Shown: positions 48,056 to 60,719 of the stretch, in pieces | How positions within the stretch are numbered: the stretch's first letter is position 1 | Layout of the letters: every line of letters begins with the position of its first letter | NCBI RefSeq assembly: GCF_001723175.1 | Contig: NC_064654.1 | Span: 3,100,001 to 3,164,000, forward strand | Direction: 5' to 3' | Length of the DNA: 64,000 bases | From: Penicillium oxalicum | Lineage: Eukaryota > Ascomycota > Eurotiomycetes > Eurotiales > Aspergillaceae | Position numbers and translations under genes: made by a program | Notes under the pieces: generated by a model | Told to the model about the DNA's origin: nothing | Database searches by the model: none | What the model saw: the letters and a program-made list of their open reading frames with translations, nothing else

Positions 48056-48771
48056 TTATTGAGGGTTCGATTGAAGCTTCTGTTCCATCTTCCTCCGCGC
48101 CGCCAGAATCATGTCGTCGCGGCGCTTTTGAAGCAAGCGCTGCCGTTCTTCTTTATTCTGCGACCATCCACTGGCGCTTGCAGAGGTGGTTGGAGTATCT
48201 GTGACCGCTTCGGTCGTGATCTGTCCCCTCAAGTTATATCGGGATATCAAGTCTTGCGCATCTGCTTTTGACGTTGCCGGCGCACGTGAGGGCTGGGAGG
48301 GTTGAGTGCTGACGGTAGGAAGCGTGATCTGAGGTTGAAAAGATGGAGGCGGCTGTACCGGAACGAAAGTTTAGCAGACGTACTAAACACTATTTGCAAT
48401 GACTCCTACTGAGCGGGTCGCTCAACAAGGCAGATCCTCAAATTCGAAGATTCGACGAGAGAGTCGCCGTAGGTATGACACAATCTACGTACCGTTTCGA
48501 GTCCACGCCCCGTTAGAATCCTCTCCGTTGTGGCCGCAGCACTGCCACCATTGCGCTGCAGATCCCACATGATTTCTCGGATGCTCAGCTGAGGAAACAT
48601 CTGGGAAATCTGCTCGACCTGAGCTGGGTCCACGGCATTTCCTCGCGCGCGGGGCCGGCCACCATTGGAAGAACCGTCATCGCGGCTCAAGAACCATCGT
48701 AGCACGAAGAATGAAACCACCGCTAGCGTCAGGAGCGACGGAATGTTCAACGACGGCTCGTCCTCCTGCAT
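48056..48771 (-). CDS. cue1: Cue1-like ER membrane anchor and activator of Ubc7
   Basis: Two exons, 48771-48493 and 48352-48056, 191 residues. Cue1 tethers the E2 enzyme Ubc7 to the ER membrane and activates it for ER-associated degradation. The short N-terminus is followed by one membrane helix (LLTLAVVSFFVLRWFL, about residues 13-28). A CUE ubiquitin-binding domain comes next (about residues 50-92), with VEQISQMFPQLSIREIMWDL and TTERILTG. After a Pro/Ser/Thr linker, the C-terminal helix ERQRLLQKRRDDMILAARRK resembles the Ubc7-binding region. The intron (GTACGT donor, TACAG acceptor) joins GRGLET to PPPSFQPQ. Domain order and length match Cue1 well. Confidence 0.9.
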
Positions 48772-49760
48772 CGTGTGCGACAGGGTCTGTAATACGGATC
48801 ACGGGCTGGGAAGGAAGAGTGGGAGTACTGCTCAGGTGGAAGGGCCGATGCCTAAGTGGCCTGGTCGCAAGAGCGGAGGAAGTCCGAGATGGGCAGTCGA
48901 TCGCGTGTTGGCAAATAAATCGGTGTTTGCGAGGAATCGAGACTTCTGAGGTTCGGCAAGGGAGGTATTTCCGACAATGTATGACTGTCTGACGTGGGGT
49001 GCTGTTGATCTGGCAAGTATTCTAGTCCCTGCCGAAGCTTGGAACTGTTGGCAGTGGCGGCGGAGTGATTGTCGGTCAATGAATCGCCGAAACGTGCCGG
49101 TGGAGACGACCACCAATAGCGGCCACGGCGGGAAAGACCGCAGCATGTGGTCTCGGGAGGTATCAGTTCAATACATCCACTGGCAGGGCTGGAAGCATTA
49201 TGAGAAGCCTCAGTCAAATGTCCGTATTGACCTATTAACCTAAGTCCTACTGCACGACCTTTGGGGTCACGAACTAACAACTGCTCAAACAGTGCGCCCT
49301 CGTCGTGATCTAGGGTAGTGGGTTAGGCATCGTAGACCAGATGTTTTTCCAACGTCATAGGGGACTTGGTTGCCACAATGTGAATCGTGAAGACCCTTGA
49401 CAGAGCGAGCAGTGTGTCAAGATGACCACCCAAATTTATTGACAAGAAATTCGAAACAACGCTAGGGAAGATAAAGCAGTCTCGAGCAGCCTGAGATAAG
49501 AGAACCGCCATCAAATGCATGCCGCCATCCATACACCTATATCCACACCAGCCCTTGCCACTCCGGAGACCAACCCGAGTAGGGGTCTAGCAAAAACACT
49601 CAAAACAAAAGGAAAGAAACAACCCGCTATTGCCCATCGGGCAGTAAAGGTTGCGCGGGTTCAGCCTGTTTCCATGAAGAAGAACAACGGACCAAGTCCA
49701 GGCCATTCCCCTGCGAAAAAAAAAAAAAAAAAGAAAAAAGGCAAGCGTACTTCAACCCAC
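48772..49760. other. Intergenic region, cue1 upstream and smc2 downstream
   Basis: About 1 kb with only chance-like frames. A 17-base A run at 49716-49732 lies close to the smc2 stop codon. Confidence 0.5.
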
Positions 49761-52700
49761 TCACTTCATGTCAGCGGGCGTCAGGGCTTGCACGATACTA
49801 GTTCCCTCGCTAAAACGCGTACGGAAAATGCGATTTGCGTTTTGGAACATGCCATCCTTGAGTGACACAACGATGAACTGAGAGCCCTTGAATCGTGTCT
49901 TGATCAACCGTCCAATATTTTGGGTGTGGGAAAGATCGAGAGCAGCATCAACCTCGTCAAGAATGTACATAGGCGCTGGTTTGAATTGCAGCAGGGCCAT
50001 GATAAGCGACAGAGCAATCAAAGAACTATAGAGTGTGGTCTCGTCAGCGTTGAAACAATAGAAGACCGGGGAATGAACTGAGGCTCGCGAAAAAAGAAAG
50101 AAAAAAAAAATACCGCTGTCCTCCACTGAGCTCAGTGAGGCTCTGCTTCCAGACCTTGCCAAGGGAGACCTTGACCTCGAGACCATCAGTGATGTCCTTG
50201 CCCTCTGGAGGGTCCAGCTTGGCAAAACTGCCAGGCAGGAGCTCATTGAAGATTTGGCCAAAATCTCCGTTGACCTTTACCCAGGTCTTGTGAAGAGCCT
50301 CCTTCTTATACTCGTTGAGATTGATGATCGTCTCCTCAATCTTGCTCTTATCGCGAATGACGGTCCGCATCATATTCTTGAGCGCAGCCTCCTTCTTCTC
50401 CACACTATCGATCATGTTCATCACCTTGGGGTTAATCTTCTTCTTCATACCCTGGGAACGTTCGGTCAAATTGCGTAGCGTGGACTTGCACTCTGCAATG
50501 TTCTGGTTCTGGAAATGGTATGGCGTATTCGGACGACCAAACTGCTCTTTTTCATCTGCGATCCATTCATGCTCTTGCTCCATGTGAGAAACAGCCTGAG
50601 CGGCATTTTGCTGGTCTTTCTGAAGCTTTTCAAGTTGGTGGCCGAGCTTTTGCATCTCCAGGCCGCCCTCTGTAATCTGTGATGACTTTGACTGCATTGC
50701 CTCTTCCAGGTCGCGCAGTTCTTCATCGAAGCCGGTCAACTTTGCGCGCTCATCGTCAAGCTGTGCTTGGGCGATTTCATGTGCGTCCTACAGCAGTCAG
50801 CTCAAAACTCCAATATGGTCCAGCCAGTACAGAAAACATACCTTGAGTCGCGACTGCTCACGTTGCAGAGACTGGATCTCTTCCACCTGCGCTTGAAGCG
50901 TGTTCTCGGACTCGGCCAGTTGTTCTTCAGCGGCGGAGAGGTCACTGCCTACTTGTTCCGAGTCCAGTCTAGATGACTGCAGCTCTTTTTGGAGCTCTTT
51001 GACGGAAGCGGAGTTTTTGTTGAGACTCTTCTTGAGCGAGTTCAGGGAATCCTGCAACTCGGCCAGTTTGGTATCTTTGTTGTTGTTGAATTCGCTCATG
51101 TCCTTCTCGATGCGCTTGATGTCCTTGATAGCTTCAGCGTGACGAGTCTTGGCGTCGACAATATCCGTCTTAAGCTGCTCAATGTTCGATTTCATCTCCT
51201 CAACAGCTTGGATGATCTGAAAATTACCAAGTCAGCCACTCATCGCAACTTGGTTCAAGAGGGTCAAAACACTTACCGAAGAAGAAGAGTTGCCGTTGAT
51301 TTGCTCTTGTGTGAGTTTGATCTCATGGGACTTGAGATCTAACTCTTGTTTGATGGCCCGGACGGCATCCAGCTTCTTCTTTTCTCGAATCATGGTCTCT
51401 TCGAGAGAGGCCAATTGACGCTCCTTGCTGCGCATCTCCTTGGTGATCTCATTGAGTTTTTGCAGAGTGACGAGCACTCCACTCGAATTGGGAGAGCTGC
51501 CGCCAGAGAGTGTGCCAGATGGGTCATAGACATCACCGTCAAAGGTGACACTTTTCATTCGGACAGAAGGATCGAAGGTCACTCTCTTCGCAGTCTCGGC
51601 ATCCTGGCAAATGAGGGTGTTGCCAAACACGTAATTCATCGCGGCGACAACCTCCTCGTCATATCCAATGAGAGACAGTGCAAGATCAACCTTCCCAGGA
51701 GCAATGTTCTGTGCAGCACCAATCTTCTCTGCTGAAGCTCTGAACGCAGAGATCTTGTTAAGTGGGATGATGGTAACTCGCTTGCGCAGTTTACCGTTCT
51801 GGAGCAGTTGAGTGCCAGTTTCGGCCGAATCAACCACCACGTTGTAAAGGCGCCCACCGGCGCAGATTTCCAAGGCCGTAGCAGCCGCAACTTGATCCTT
51901 GTTCAGTGTGAAAAGCTGAGCAACCAGACCCTTGACTTTTGATCGGTCGAACCTTGGGTGTGGATCCTGGTAGTTGAAATCGATATTGGCAGCCTTCCTC
52001 CTGAGTGCGTCTGCCCTCTGGCGGAGATCCCGAATATCGCGCTGAAGGCCAGCTTGCTCCTGGTAGATCTGCTCCTCCTTGCCAGGTTCGAAACCGAGCC
52101 GAGTGAGCTCAGACTCTAGCTGTCTGGCCTGCGATTTCATCTCTTCAAGATCTTTGAGCAGCCCTGAGTTCTGTTCCTTGGCTTTCCTAGCACGAGGTTC
52201 CTCTTCCTTGATCCTCTTCTCGAAGTTGCTAATCTTTAATTTCGCTTGTTCTTGGACTGTTGCGGCATTGCTGACTCGATTGCGGGCGTCTTGCAGTTGA
52301 CCCTGGTATCCACTTTCTTGGCCTTCTTTCGACGCGACTCCGGTTTGAAGGGTCTGCAGAAGCTCTTCCTTTTGTTCCACCTCCACATTTTGCGCATCGA
52401 GTTGAGCCTTGGCCGCATCGTATTGCGCCTGGAGCCGATCGTAAATTTTCTTCTTCTCCTTGAGTGTTTTCTCCAATTCGCGGACAGATTTTTGGATCGC
52501 CGTCCTCTTCTCCTTCTCCTCTTCTGCACTAGCGTTTTTCAAGTCAAAGACAGTTGTCAAGCGAACCAATTCGTGCGAATAATTTTTGACTTCGTCCTCG
52601 AGTGCTTGGAACTTGCCACCTTTCCTGAGCTCTTTGTCGCGAGCAGTTCGGACCCGTTTCACGTCCTCCTCCAAATGAGCAATTTCGCTCCTCAGCTTTT

Positions 52701-53645
52701 CCGTGTTCTCCTCCAACGCCCGGACTTTGCTTCGTTTTCTGTCGCACTCTTCTCCGGCCACACGTAGACGTTCTCCACCTCGTACATAGTCATGAGCCAC
52801 CACCAGTCGAGTCAGGCGCTCGAGGTCATTCTGTGTTTGCTGGAAATCGAGGAACGCGCGCTTCTCTGATCGAAGCTTCTCCAGCTTGGGTTCAATCTCC
52901 TCTTTCAAAAGCTCTTCAATCTCGCGCAACTTCAGTTCCTTCTTGCTCATTGTTTTGATCGCCTTTTCCCTCCGGTCCTCGAACATTCGCGTGCCTGCGG
53001 CTTCCTCAATCATTGAGAGAATTTCGACAGCCTTCATGTTCAAAACCTTGGTGATCCGTCCCTGCATGATCAAGAAGTTGGGGTTGTTGATGTTGAGTTG
53101 AACACTTTGGAAGAGATTCTGAACTGTTTGTTGCTGCGCCCGATGGCCGTTGATGAGATATTTGCTTGTGCCACCGAGCACGATCTGGCGAGTAACCGAA
53201 ATGTTGGCGTACTCCTCGAAGCCAATTGGCGACTTCGCAGTGTCGCGGTTGTCGAACACAATAGTCACACTGGCTTTGGTGACACCGGCTTGGCCACGCT
53301 TGTAGATGAGGTCTTGGAGGTTTTGCGCTCGAACGGTGCTCATGTTGGTAATTCCGAGAACAAAGCAAATGGCGTCCAAAATGTTGGATTTACCAGAGCC
53401 ATTGAGGCCAGTAATCGAGTTGAATGATTCATCCCTGCGAGATTCCGTTAGCAATTTCGCAGCGCAGGACTCATTGCGACAGGATTTTGAGCCAAGTGGG
53501 CTATGAAACAAGAGAAGCGCACCATCCTGAGATCACCGTTCGCACGGCGTAGGATTTAAATCCCTAATATAATTTGTTAGCCATTTCCGAGTCCCTGTCA
53601 TACCCGACAATGACATACGTCTATGACAATTTCGATGATCCGCAT
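49761..53645 (-). CDS. smc2: Smc2, condensin core ATPase
   Basis: Six exons: 53645-53619, 53563-53523, 53434-51277, 51216-50842, 50787-50114 and 50025-49761, giving 1179 residues, the normal Smc2 size. Smc2 pairs with Smc4 in condensin to compact mitotic chromosomes. The N-terminus [40 protein letters not shown] includes the Walker A motif near residues 32-39. Long coiled coils flank a hinge (around [13 protein letters not shown] to [15 protein letters not shown]). The C-terminal head has the signature LSGGQR and Walker [12 protein letters not shown] in the last exon. [22 protein letters not shown] and [18 protein letters not shown] identify Smc2 rather than Smc4. Two tiny first exons (27 and 41 bases) were found by requiring the conserved N-terminus; both have good splice sites. 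Confidence 0.96.
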
Positions 53646-54585
53646 GTTGTTGACTGCGACTCGGCTCGCGGGCGGAGTTCATCGAAAGTTGGGGAGGGCA
53701 GAAGAGGGGCGCGAGTTGTTTTGCCGCAAATCATGTGTTTACGGATTGCCAGTTCGAGCCTAGCCTGGGGTGCCCGCGGAAGACTGGATTATATAATCAT
53801 ACATTATGATCCCGCCCGGCGGCAATGGATCGTACCCATCTGCATCGGGTGTGGCAGTTCACTCGGACAGCCTGTAGTCTTATCGGAACCTGAACACCCA
53901 ATCTAAATAATCAGTCAATCATCGGCACTACTAACTATTTAAAAGAAGCTCGCAAGCCATCAGCTAGAAAGGGCGATCTTTACGGGTAGTATGAATTTTA
54001 TCAAGTCATTTTTGATCAACCATCTTATTTTATTTTCTCAATTCTACTTCCCCCATTCGAAGATATCCGCCTCGACCTGTACCCAAAAACTGTGGAACAG
54101 GGTCAGTGTCTCAAGCGCACACCAATCATGAACCCCAGGCGAAATGAGAACGAGTCGCTCCATTTTTCTCTTTGTCTGATTGTCCTTGGCTATGTGACTG
54201 TTTGACACTGGCGGTATCTATTAGTCCAATCATGTCTTGTGTTTGTTCTCTATGAGCAGAATCTTACTGCATACCCTGAGCGCGGAGACTTTTCGGATAC
54301 TTTCCGCCAGGTACTCAACCATCAACCATCGACAGCTAACGTAGTAAGCCCTTTCGGAGGTATAGGTAGAGCTCAGCATAAATACCGCTCAATTTTCCTC
54401 TCTAAAACTAAAACTCCTAGTATCATCAATCTTGCAAAGTCTTTTCTTCCCAGGTCTATTTCTTCGCAGTTGTCCAAAATCTCGTTCCAGCCTTCAAGCT
54501 CTTCCCCAAAATTTCTCAATCAAAGCTGCATTATCGCCTGTTCTCGAGTCACGCTCTAAGCAAAGCCCATCTTTTCGGACTCAAC
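53646..54585. promoter_or_regulatory. Shared upstream region of smc2 and the methyltransferase gene
   Basis: 940-base head-to-head interval. A TATA-like CATAAATA occurs near 54378, about 200 bases before the methyltransferase start. Other sites are not assignable. Confidence 0.45.
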
Positions 54586-55672
54586 ATGGCTGCAAACACA
54601 AAAGGCTGGGAGAAGATCTTCAAAGATGACCAGTTTGTCAAGCAGTACAAAACCGGCGAACATATTACTGGTCGATTTGCCCGGATTCTTCTCGATCAGA
54701 GTGGCTTGCTCACCAATTCTTCTCCCGATACTTCGCTCATAGTGTTCGACAATGCGTGTGGTACTGGTGTCGTTTCTAGTATCTTGCAAAGTGAGCTTGA
54801 TGATCAAGTCAAACGCAAAATGCAATTGACCTGCGGAGACATCTCACCGGGGATGTTGGAATACGCCAAAGCCCGGGCAGATGAGGAGGGTTGGCAAAAC
54901 GCGCGTTTTGAGATCATCGATGCGCAGCAGTCCGGACTTCCCTCGTCGCACTTTACCCACGTTATTGCTTCGTTTGGTGAGTTGAGTGGTTGTTCGTTGA
55001 AATACTATCATACCTTTTGACTTGATTAAGTGCTTATTCTGCCTGGTGCGCTTCTAGTTTACATGGCGCTTCCAAAGTCACTGGCAGCTCTTGATGGTGA
55101 GTCTGACGAGTCTTATCAGGTCCGGATGATTTTCGTAGACAGCAGGCTGATACACCAGTCACAGATGCTACCAGAATCCTGCGGCCCGGGGGCACTCTAG
55201 CATTTTCGACTTGGATACAGCGTAAGTAAATCCAATTGCCGGAGCCTATTTACTATCTCCATATACTGATATCACAACAGCCGGATGGCTCTCCGTCATG
55301 CAGAAAGGTATCGAGACAATTCCAGGGAATCTTCCATTTCCCAGTGCCTCGCAATTTCTCGCGGCCTTGAATGGTGAGAAGTGGAACTCAATTGAATGGA
55401 TCGTCTCAGAGTTGGAAAAACGAGGCTACCAGGACGTCAACGTGCGCCCTGTCACTGACAAATTATCACTCAACGTGTCTGATTTCGAGAACATGAGCAT
55501 GACCATGTTTCCAATGGTGACCAAGGCCTTCTGGACTGAAGAACAGCGAAAGTACAGTCTCGACGAGGTTCGCCTTGCATTGAGAAATTACCTACAGAAC
55601 ACTTATGGGCACGAAGGAGACATTCCAATGCAGTGGACTGCGATTATGGCGACAGCTCGCAAGCCCAATTAG
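54586..55672 (+). CDS. SAM-dependent methyltransferase, UbiE/class I type
   Basis: Four exons: 54586-54976, 55058-55096, 55165-55221 and 55281-55672, 292 residues. A Rossmann-type class I methyltransferase with motif I VFDNACGTGVVS (about residues 48-59), an acidic residue in LTCGDISPGML for the SAM ribose, and FEIIDAQQSGLP and ILRPGGTLAFSTW as later motifs. The middle exons of 39 and 57 bases restore VYMALPKSLAALD-DATRILRPGG. The substrate is unknown. Single-gene proteins of this type in fungi often act on small molecules, but there is no biosynthetic cluster here: its neighbours are smc2 and not2. No membrane helix or targeting signal is evident. Confidence 0.88.
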
Positions 55673-56377
55673 CAACATTCCTCCACTGAGAAACAAATGG
55701 ATTCGACGAGCTTGTGCTACTTCCCGTCAATGCAGCAGCTCGATGTGTTTGCAGGCCTCATTGTATTTGATGGTTCTTTTGCGGTCTCTAGGAATGCTTG
55801 CTTTTTGTATTTTCTCGGCTCTGGAGACACATCTATGATTTAGCTATTACCTTAACACCTATTGCAAGGCCTTACTGATTGCACGACCAAATCTCCAACC
55901 TTAACAGCTGATAGACACAACTTGCGCAAAGCGGTCGCTTACCACCCACTAGCTAAAGGGGTCTACGCGCATTCGCCGTTGTCTAGAGCGAATGAGATTT
56001 CACTAGTGCATTACTGAGGACGACGACTTTTTACTTCATGATTAAACAGGGGCTTTTACCAAGGCAGGGGTCATGTAAGCAATGCAGGGGAAAGGTGAAT
56101 CGAGTAGACTCTTTTGTCTACATTTTTCAAGATTGACGAGGTGGCCTTTGAAATGGGGTGATTCAGTGTCGCATTATCGTATCTTGCTCACGCATATGGC
56201 ACCTGCAAATAAATCGGAAGATACAACGTGCCCACTTTTTCCCAACGATGACTTTCATTCAGCAGGACATTCAGGCAAGTCTGTGGGCCCACGGTAGGCT
56301 ATCCACGCTGCTGCCAATGTCACCTTTAACCAACTGAACCTCGGCCTCCAGGGCAACAACCGGTGGAATTCATCCGA
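55673..56377. other. Convergent intergenic region
   Basis: 705 bases between the methyltransferase and not2 3' ends; nothing recognised. Confidence 0.5.
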
Positions 56378-58629
56378 CTATGAAGTGTGAGACTGACTAA
56401 CTGCAGTACGGCCCACGGTCCGGGATGCATCCAGACGATTGTCCAAATCTTCATATCGCAGGATGAACTCGCGCTGTGTTTCGAGAAGACAAAAATCAGT
56501 ACACTAAATGTGGCCGAGGGCTTTTCAGGGTGTCAAAGGCGACATGACTTACCCGAATCTTCTTCCAGCTGGTATGGTCCCAAAGCAGGTACACCCCGCG
56601 CTCGCTCACACCACGCTCCACGTCAACCGGACCAGGATAAGATTCATCACGGGTCAACCAGCACCGCTCGAGCTTATGATACCGCCATTTACGGCCCATC
56701 AATTCTTCCGCGACCAGCTCCTGCATGATATCGCGCGGCATGCTGTAAAAGATGTAGAAAAGCGTCTCATCACTGAAACCGGGAATTCGCGAGGAAAGCG
56801 GTTGGATGTTGGCAACGTTGTAGCAGGAAGGAAGGGCGAAGTCCTGCTCTAATGGAACCGCAGACATCGATGATACGAAGGGCGATGCGAACGAAGTGTG
56901 GAGTGGCCTAGTACGGTAATCAAGAATTAGCGCGAGGCTTCTCGCAGACCACGTAGGGGCAGGAGCAAATACTCAGGCTGGTTCAAGTCCAATCCCAAAG
57001 TCATCAGATCTTGCCCGACCGCGAGACTGGCCACGTCGGGGCTTTCACTGTGGATCATGCGAAGTAGACCATTGAGTCCAAACCTGTCCAAGTCGCTCAT
57101 TTGGGCCAGAGGCGGTTGCTCTGCGCTTTGCAGGCCGGGCGCGGACTCCTGGACCTCGCTCTCCTGTTGTTGCCGCTGTTGCAGTAATTGAGGGTCGCTG
57201 AAATTGCGCTGACCAGAAAGAAGAGTATTGTTCAACTCCTATGACGTGATGTGTTAGTGGGTGCGATGCCTCGAGAAGATTCCGAATCCACCTACGTCTT
57301 TCTCTTGTCCCAGTGTTCCATTGGCTCCTTGGTTGGCCGGCGACCGTGACGATCCAATGCCTGGGCAAGGTCATGTTAGTCTTGCATTTCGAAGAACGTG
57401 GCACACCACAAGATCGACTCTTTTCTCGTACCATTGTTGTAGGTGCCGAACCCTGATCCCTGCATTATGGATGCCCGACGTTCCTGAACTAGTTCTGCAG
57501 CGACATTACCGACGTTGCCAACGTTGCGTCCGAGAGGCGGAAACTCGTCGATGTTGCCGGTCTGAGGTTGACTCCCAGCCCCTAGCTGACTGCTGATTCC
57601 TTGCCCACCATTCCTAAAATCGTCTAGTCGATTCGCAAATTGGGCAGCAGAGGGGAGAATGTCATCGTGCGAGGCTTGCGATGATTGCTGAGCAAGGAGT
57701 TGTTGGCTCTGCGAATTGCGTGAAGGGGGTTGAGACGCCGGAGGATGTTGTTGTCGCTGGACAGGAGTGTGTTGCGCCGCTCGCTGACTTGCGTTGGCCC
57801 AAACGGGATTTTGAGATTGCGATTGCTGCGATGTGCCCGAAAGAGATGGAAATTCACTACGGATGGCCAGCGTGTTAGTATCGTCAACCCTTCGAGCCGC
57901 CCAGTCGCCGGGTTGGTACTCAAGCGCACAATGCAAAAAGCTTCATGCAGTGAGGATAGATTCCACTTACGACAGATCCAGTGCCGTGGAGGGTTGAGAA
58001 CCACCGAGGCTTTGCGCGAAACTTCCCATTGTGCCCACTGTCCGTTGTTGGTTGCTTTGCAGAGAAGATGTTCCGGGAAGATTGAAGTTCCAATTAGTAG
58101 CTCCACCTGGTTGATCGCCGGTCACTTAAGATCAGCAACGGCCCGCGTACTCATATCAACTGACCAGCACGGGGGAGAAGACTAATTTCGTCGTACCTAT
58201 CTTTCCGTTCGGCAATCGTCCTGTGCCTAGCGTCGCATTTCGAGCTTGCGCCTGTTGTGGTGCGGGGAATCCGGACATGCCTCGAAGCGGCTGCGGGCCC
58301 GATCCTGGTGAAAACCAAAGTGTCGTCAGTTTTGTCTTCATTCCGTCTCAATATTGCGCTCCAAAATAAATTTGAAACACGAATCACAGCCAGACCCTCT
58401 TTGATCGCTTCTTTCATCACTGCATGGAAGTGAAGCTCTCAGTGGGCTAACTTCGTGTGTGTAAAAAACAGAATCATGTTCTTGGAGATCGAGCGGCTTT
58501 TCTTTTTTGGTTTAGACCAAAACGAGAAAGATATCATATGGCACTGGAAACCCAGCGATCTTTGGGGATCAAGGTCGGAAACTGCATGGTGGAGGGGCGC
58601 AGAAGATATTACCCACCAGGCCTATTCAT
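56378..58629 (-). CDS. Not2/Cdc36, CCR4-NOT complex subunit
   Basis: Eight exons: 58629-58617, 58304-58197, 58106-57971, 57856-57432, 57360-57296, 57238-56973, 56907-56553 and 56473-56378, giving 487 residues. Not2 is a scaffold subunit of the CCR4-NOT complex, which deadenylates mRNA and regulates transcription. The C-terminal NOT-box domain (about residues 335-470) is clear: PLHTSFASPFVSS, IPGFSDETLFYIFYSMPRD, WRYHKLERCWLTRD and YLLWDHTSWKKIR-REFILRYEDLDNRLD. The N-terminal half is rich in Gln, Ser and Asn and disordered, with two short motifs, LSEFPSLSG and DEFPPLGR. The first exon has only 13 bases and supplies MNRPG, joining to SGPQPLRGMSGF; this start is inferred from family resemblance and a GTGGGT donor. 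Shares its upstream region with the mitochondrial ribosomal protein gene. Confidence 0.9.
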
Positions 58630-59132
58630 GTCGCCGATTTGGACTTTGGGGATACTTTAGATATCTGCGAGAAAGATGATCAGGGGCAGTCAGAGACTTG
58701 CATTGACGTCCATCTGAATCCAAGAGTTGTGGAACTGGATAGTAATCGCAGTGTCCAGAAGGCTCACTTTCGTGAACTCACTTAATGCGGCACAACTCCG
58801 CCCGGAGGTGGAGTGAACTCGATTGGGTGATTAGGCGCGCGGATGCCGAGGGCAACAGCATCCAGACTTCGATGTCGCAGATCTGAAATTTTGAGATACT
58901 AGAGATTCCTCACCTTAAGAGTACTTGAAGGCAAAATATCTCAGTTAAGATTCACTCTCGAGAAGCAGAATCGTGGATTTGATCATCGATCGATTGTGCT
59001 TGATATGGGGACCATCGAAGACGGACACAGCTAGGCGCGAGCACGTGATCAGAATACCTCCGAACGCCGAAAAAACACAGGCCCTGGGATTGCTTCGACG
59101 GGTGAACGAACAACCACCTGTACCAACAAACA
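58630..59132. promoter_or_regulatory. Shared upstream region of not2 and mrpl4
   Basis: 503-base head-to-head interval with no recognised sites. Confidence 0.5.
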
Positions 59133-60089
59133 ATGCATCGTCCAGTGGTCACCCGTATAGCTCAGCATGGAGGTGCAGCGCTTGCTGAGCTCCCTCCACC
59201 TTACCTTGCCCCCTCCCTCCATTTCTCGAGGAGTCGGGCTCCCGTGCAAACCTCCAGCTTCTCTACGACCGCCGCTGTCGCTGCTCGTCGTGGACGGGAC
59301 ATGAACAGGACCCGCGGTGTGTCCGCAATTCACCGCACTGGGCCGCGCTTCAACCTGAGTGCCTCCAAATATCCTCTGCCCAAGCCTGTCTCGCGGGACC
59401 AGATGAAAGCCCGCCCTTCCACCCCGAACCATGGCCTCTGGGGGTTCTTCCCTCCCACGCATGAGGCACTGAGCACCACCGAGTACGATGCTGCCTTTGG
59501 TAAGATTCTCACGGCCCGCTGTTCAGTCCAGTGACTTGTTATGCATTGAATGGTGCTGATGATTTGTTGTCAGGGCGACCATGGTCGGTCCAAGAGCTGC
59601 GCAACAAAAGCTGGGAGGATCTTCACAAGTTGTGGTGGGTTTGCGTGAAGGAACGCAATCGCATTGCCACCTCAAATCTGGAGCGATCACGGTTGAAGGC
59701 TGGATTCGGTGACCACGAAGCCAATCAGCGTGACGACGCGGTAAGCCTCTTTTTCTTCAATTCCAGCGCCCTCTTCCCGGTATCCCTCTGTGCAGGCAAA
59801 GAGTGGCCTGCAACTTCGCCCGCCAACCCATTGAGCGCTTCTTTGAAATCAATGACAGCCACGTGGTTGTACTAATGGCTTTTTCCCCCTTCTCTAGATC
59901 GTCGTTACTCAAAAGACCATCAAGCACGTTCTCCGCGAGCGCTTCTATGCCTGGGAGGATGCCAACCGTCTTTACGCAAAAGGATATCGCCCTCAAGACC
60001 AGGACACGATGGAAGAGACTCCTCTGGAAGAGCTGGCACCTGCGGAAGACCCTTTCAAAGAAGGTGCTGTGAAGGAGACCAAGCTGTGA
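59133..60089 (+). CDS. mrpl4: Mitochondrial ribosomal protein uL29m (Mrpl4/L47 family)
   Basis: Three exons: 59133-59499, 59574-59740 and 59898-60089, 241 residues. It is a protein of the mitoribosomal large subunit near the exit tunnel. The N-terminal 60 residues are rich in Arg, Ser and Ala, suited to a mitochondrial presequence. The MRP-L47 core follows: HGLWGFFPP, RPWSVQELRNKSWEDLHKLWWVCVKERNRIATS and, in exon 3, VTQKTIKHVLRERFYAWEDA. The introns (GTAAGA...GTCAG and GTAAGC...TCTAG) join AAFG-RPWSV and DDA-IVVTQ in frame. The C-terminal tail is acidic. Confidence 0.92.
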
Positions 60090-60719
60090 TGGCGAGGCTC
60101 TGCCAAAACCCTGGCTCCCATACCGGGGCCGCTGTCCCATGTACTGTAGATCGAAGATCATTGCCGCCATGATTCTTATTCTTGTCTTAGGTAATATGCG
60201 TGTAAAATATTGAAGACTTATGTACGAGTTTGAAGCACTTTGAATATACATCCCCCCTTTTTGATCTGCCGAGTGGATCAGTTGGACCATGTGAGATGAA
60301 TTCGACCATGCGGTTGATTCTCTATCCCCACTCTCTCTTCAGGGGCTCGCAAAGATGGCCAGGGTGGCCAACCACGAATGAAGGGGAAAAAGGAGCACTC
60401 TTGCGACTTTCATGTGAGATGAGAAAGCTTGCCGTAGATGCGCTGATGAAGCCATGCCAGCAGATCCCATAGGACACTATTGATCCTATCAGACCAAAGT
60501 ACCTGGAGACCGTGAGCCAGCTCGCACTGTCCCGCTGCCAACTCGAGCCTAGTCAACGCACTAGCGGACCCCATCGACCGGGTTGACTCTCTTACCGCTC
60601 CAACGATCCGCGGGGACAGGACAGCAAGAAAACCTTCTACTTTCTGGATCTTCACATTTCCCCTCTTCTGCTCCAAGTGGAACTCTTGATCATTTTGCCT
60701 CTCTCTCTCTCTCTTGATC
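60090..60719. other. Intergenic region upstream of the Rab GDI gene
   Basis: 630 bases. A (TC)n pyrimidine run lies immediately before the GDI start codon, as is common in fungal leaders of strongly expressed genes. Confidence 0.5.
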
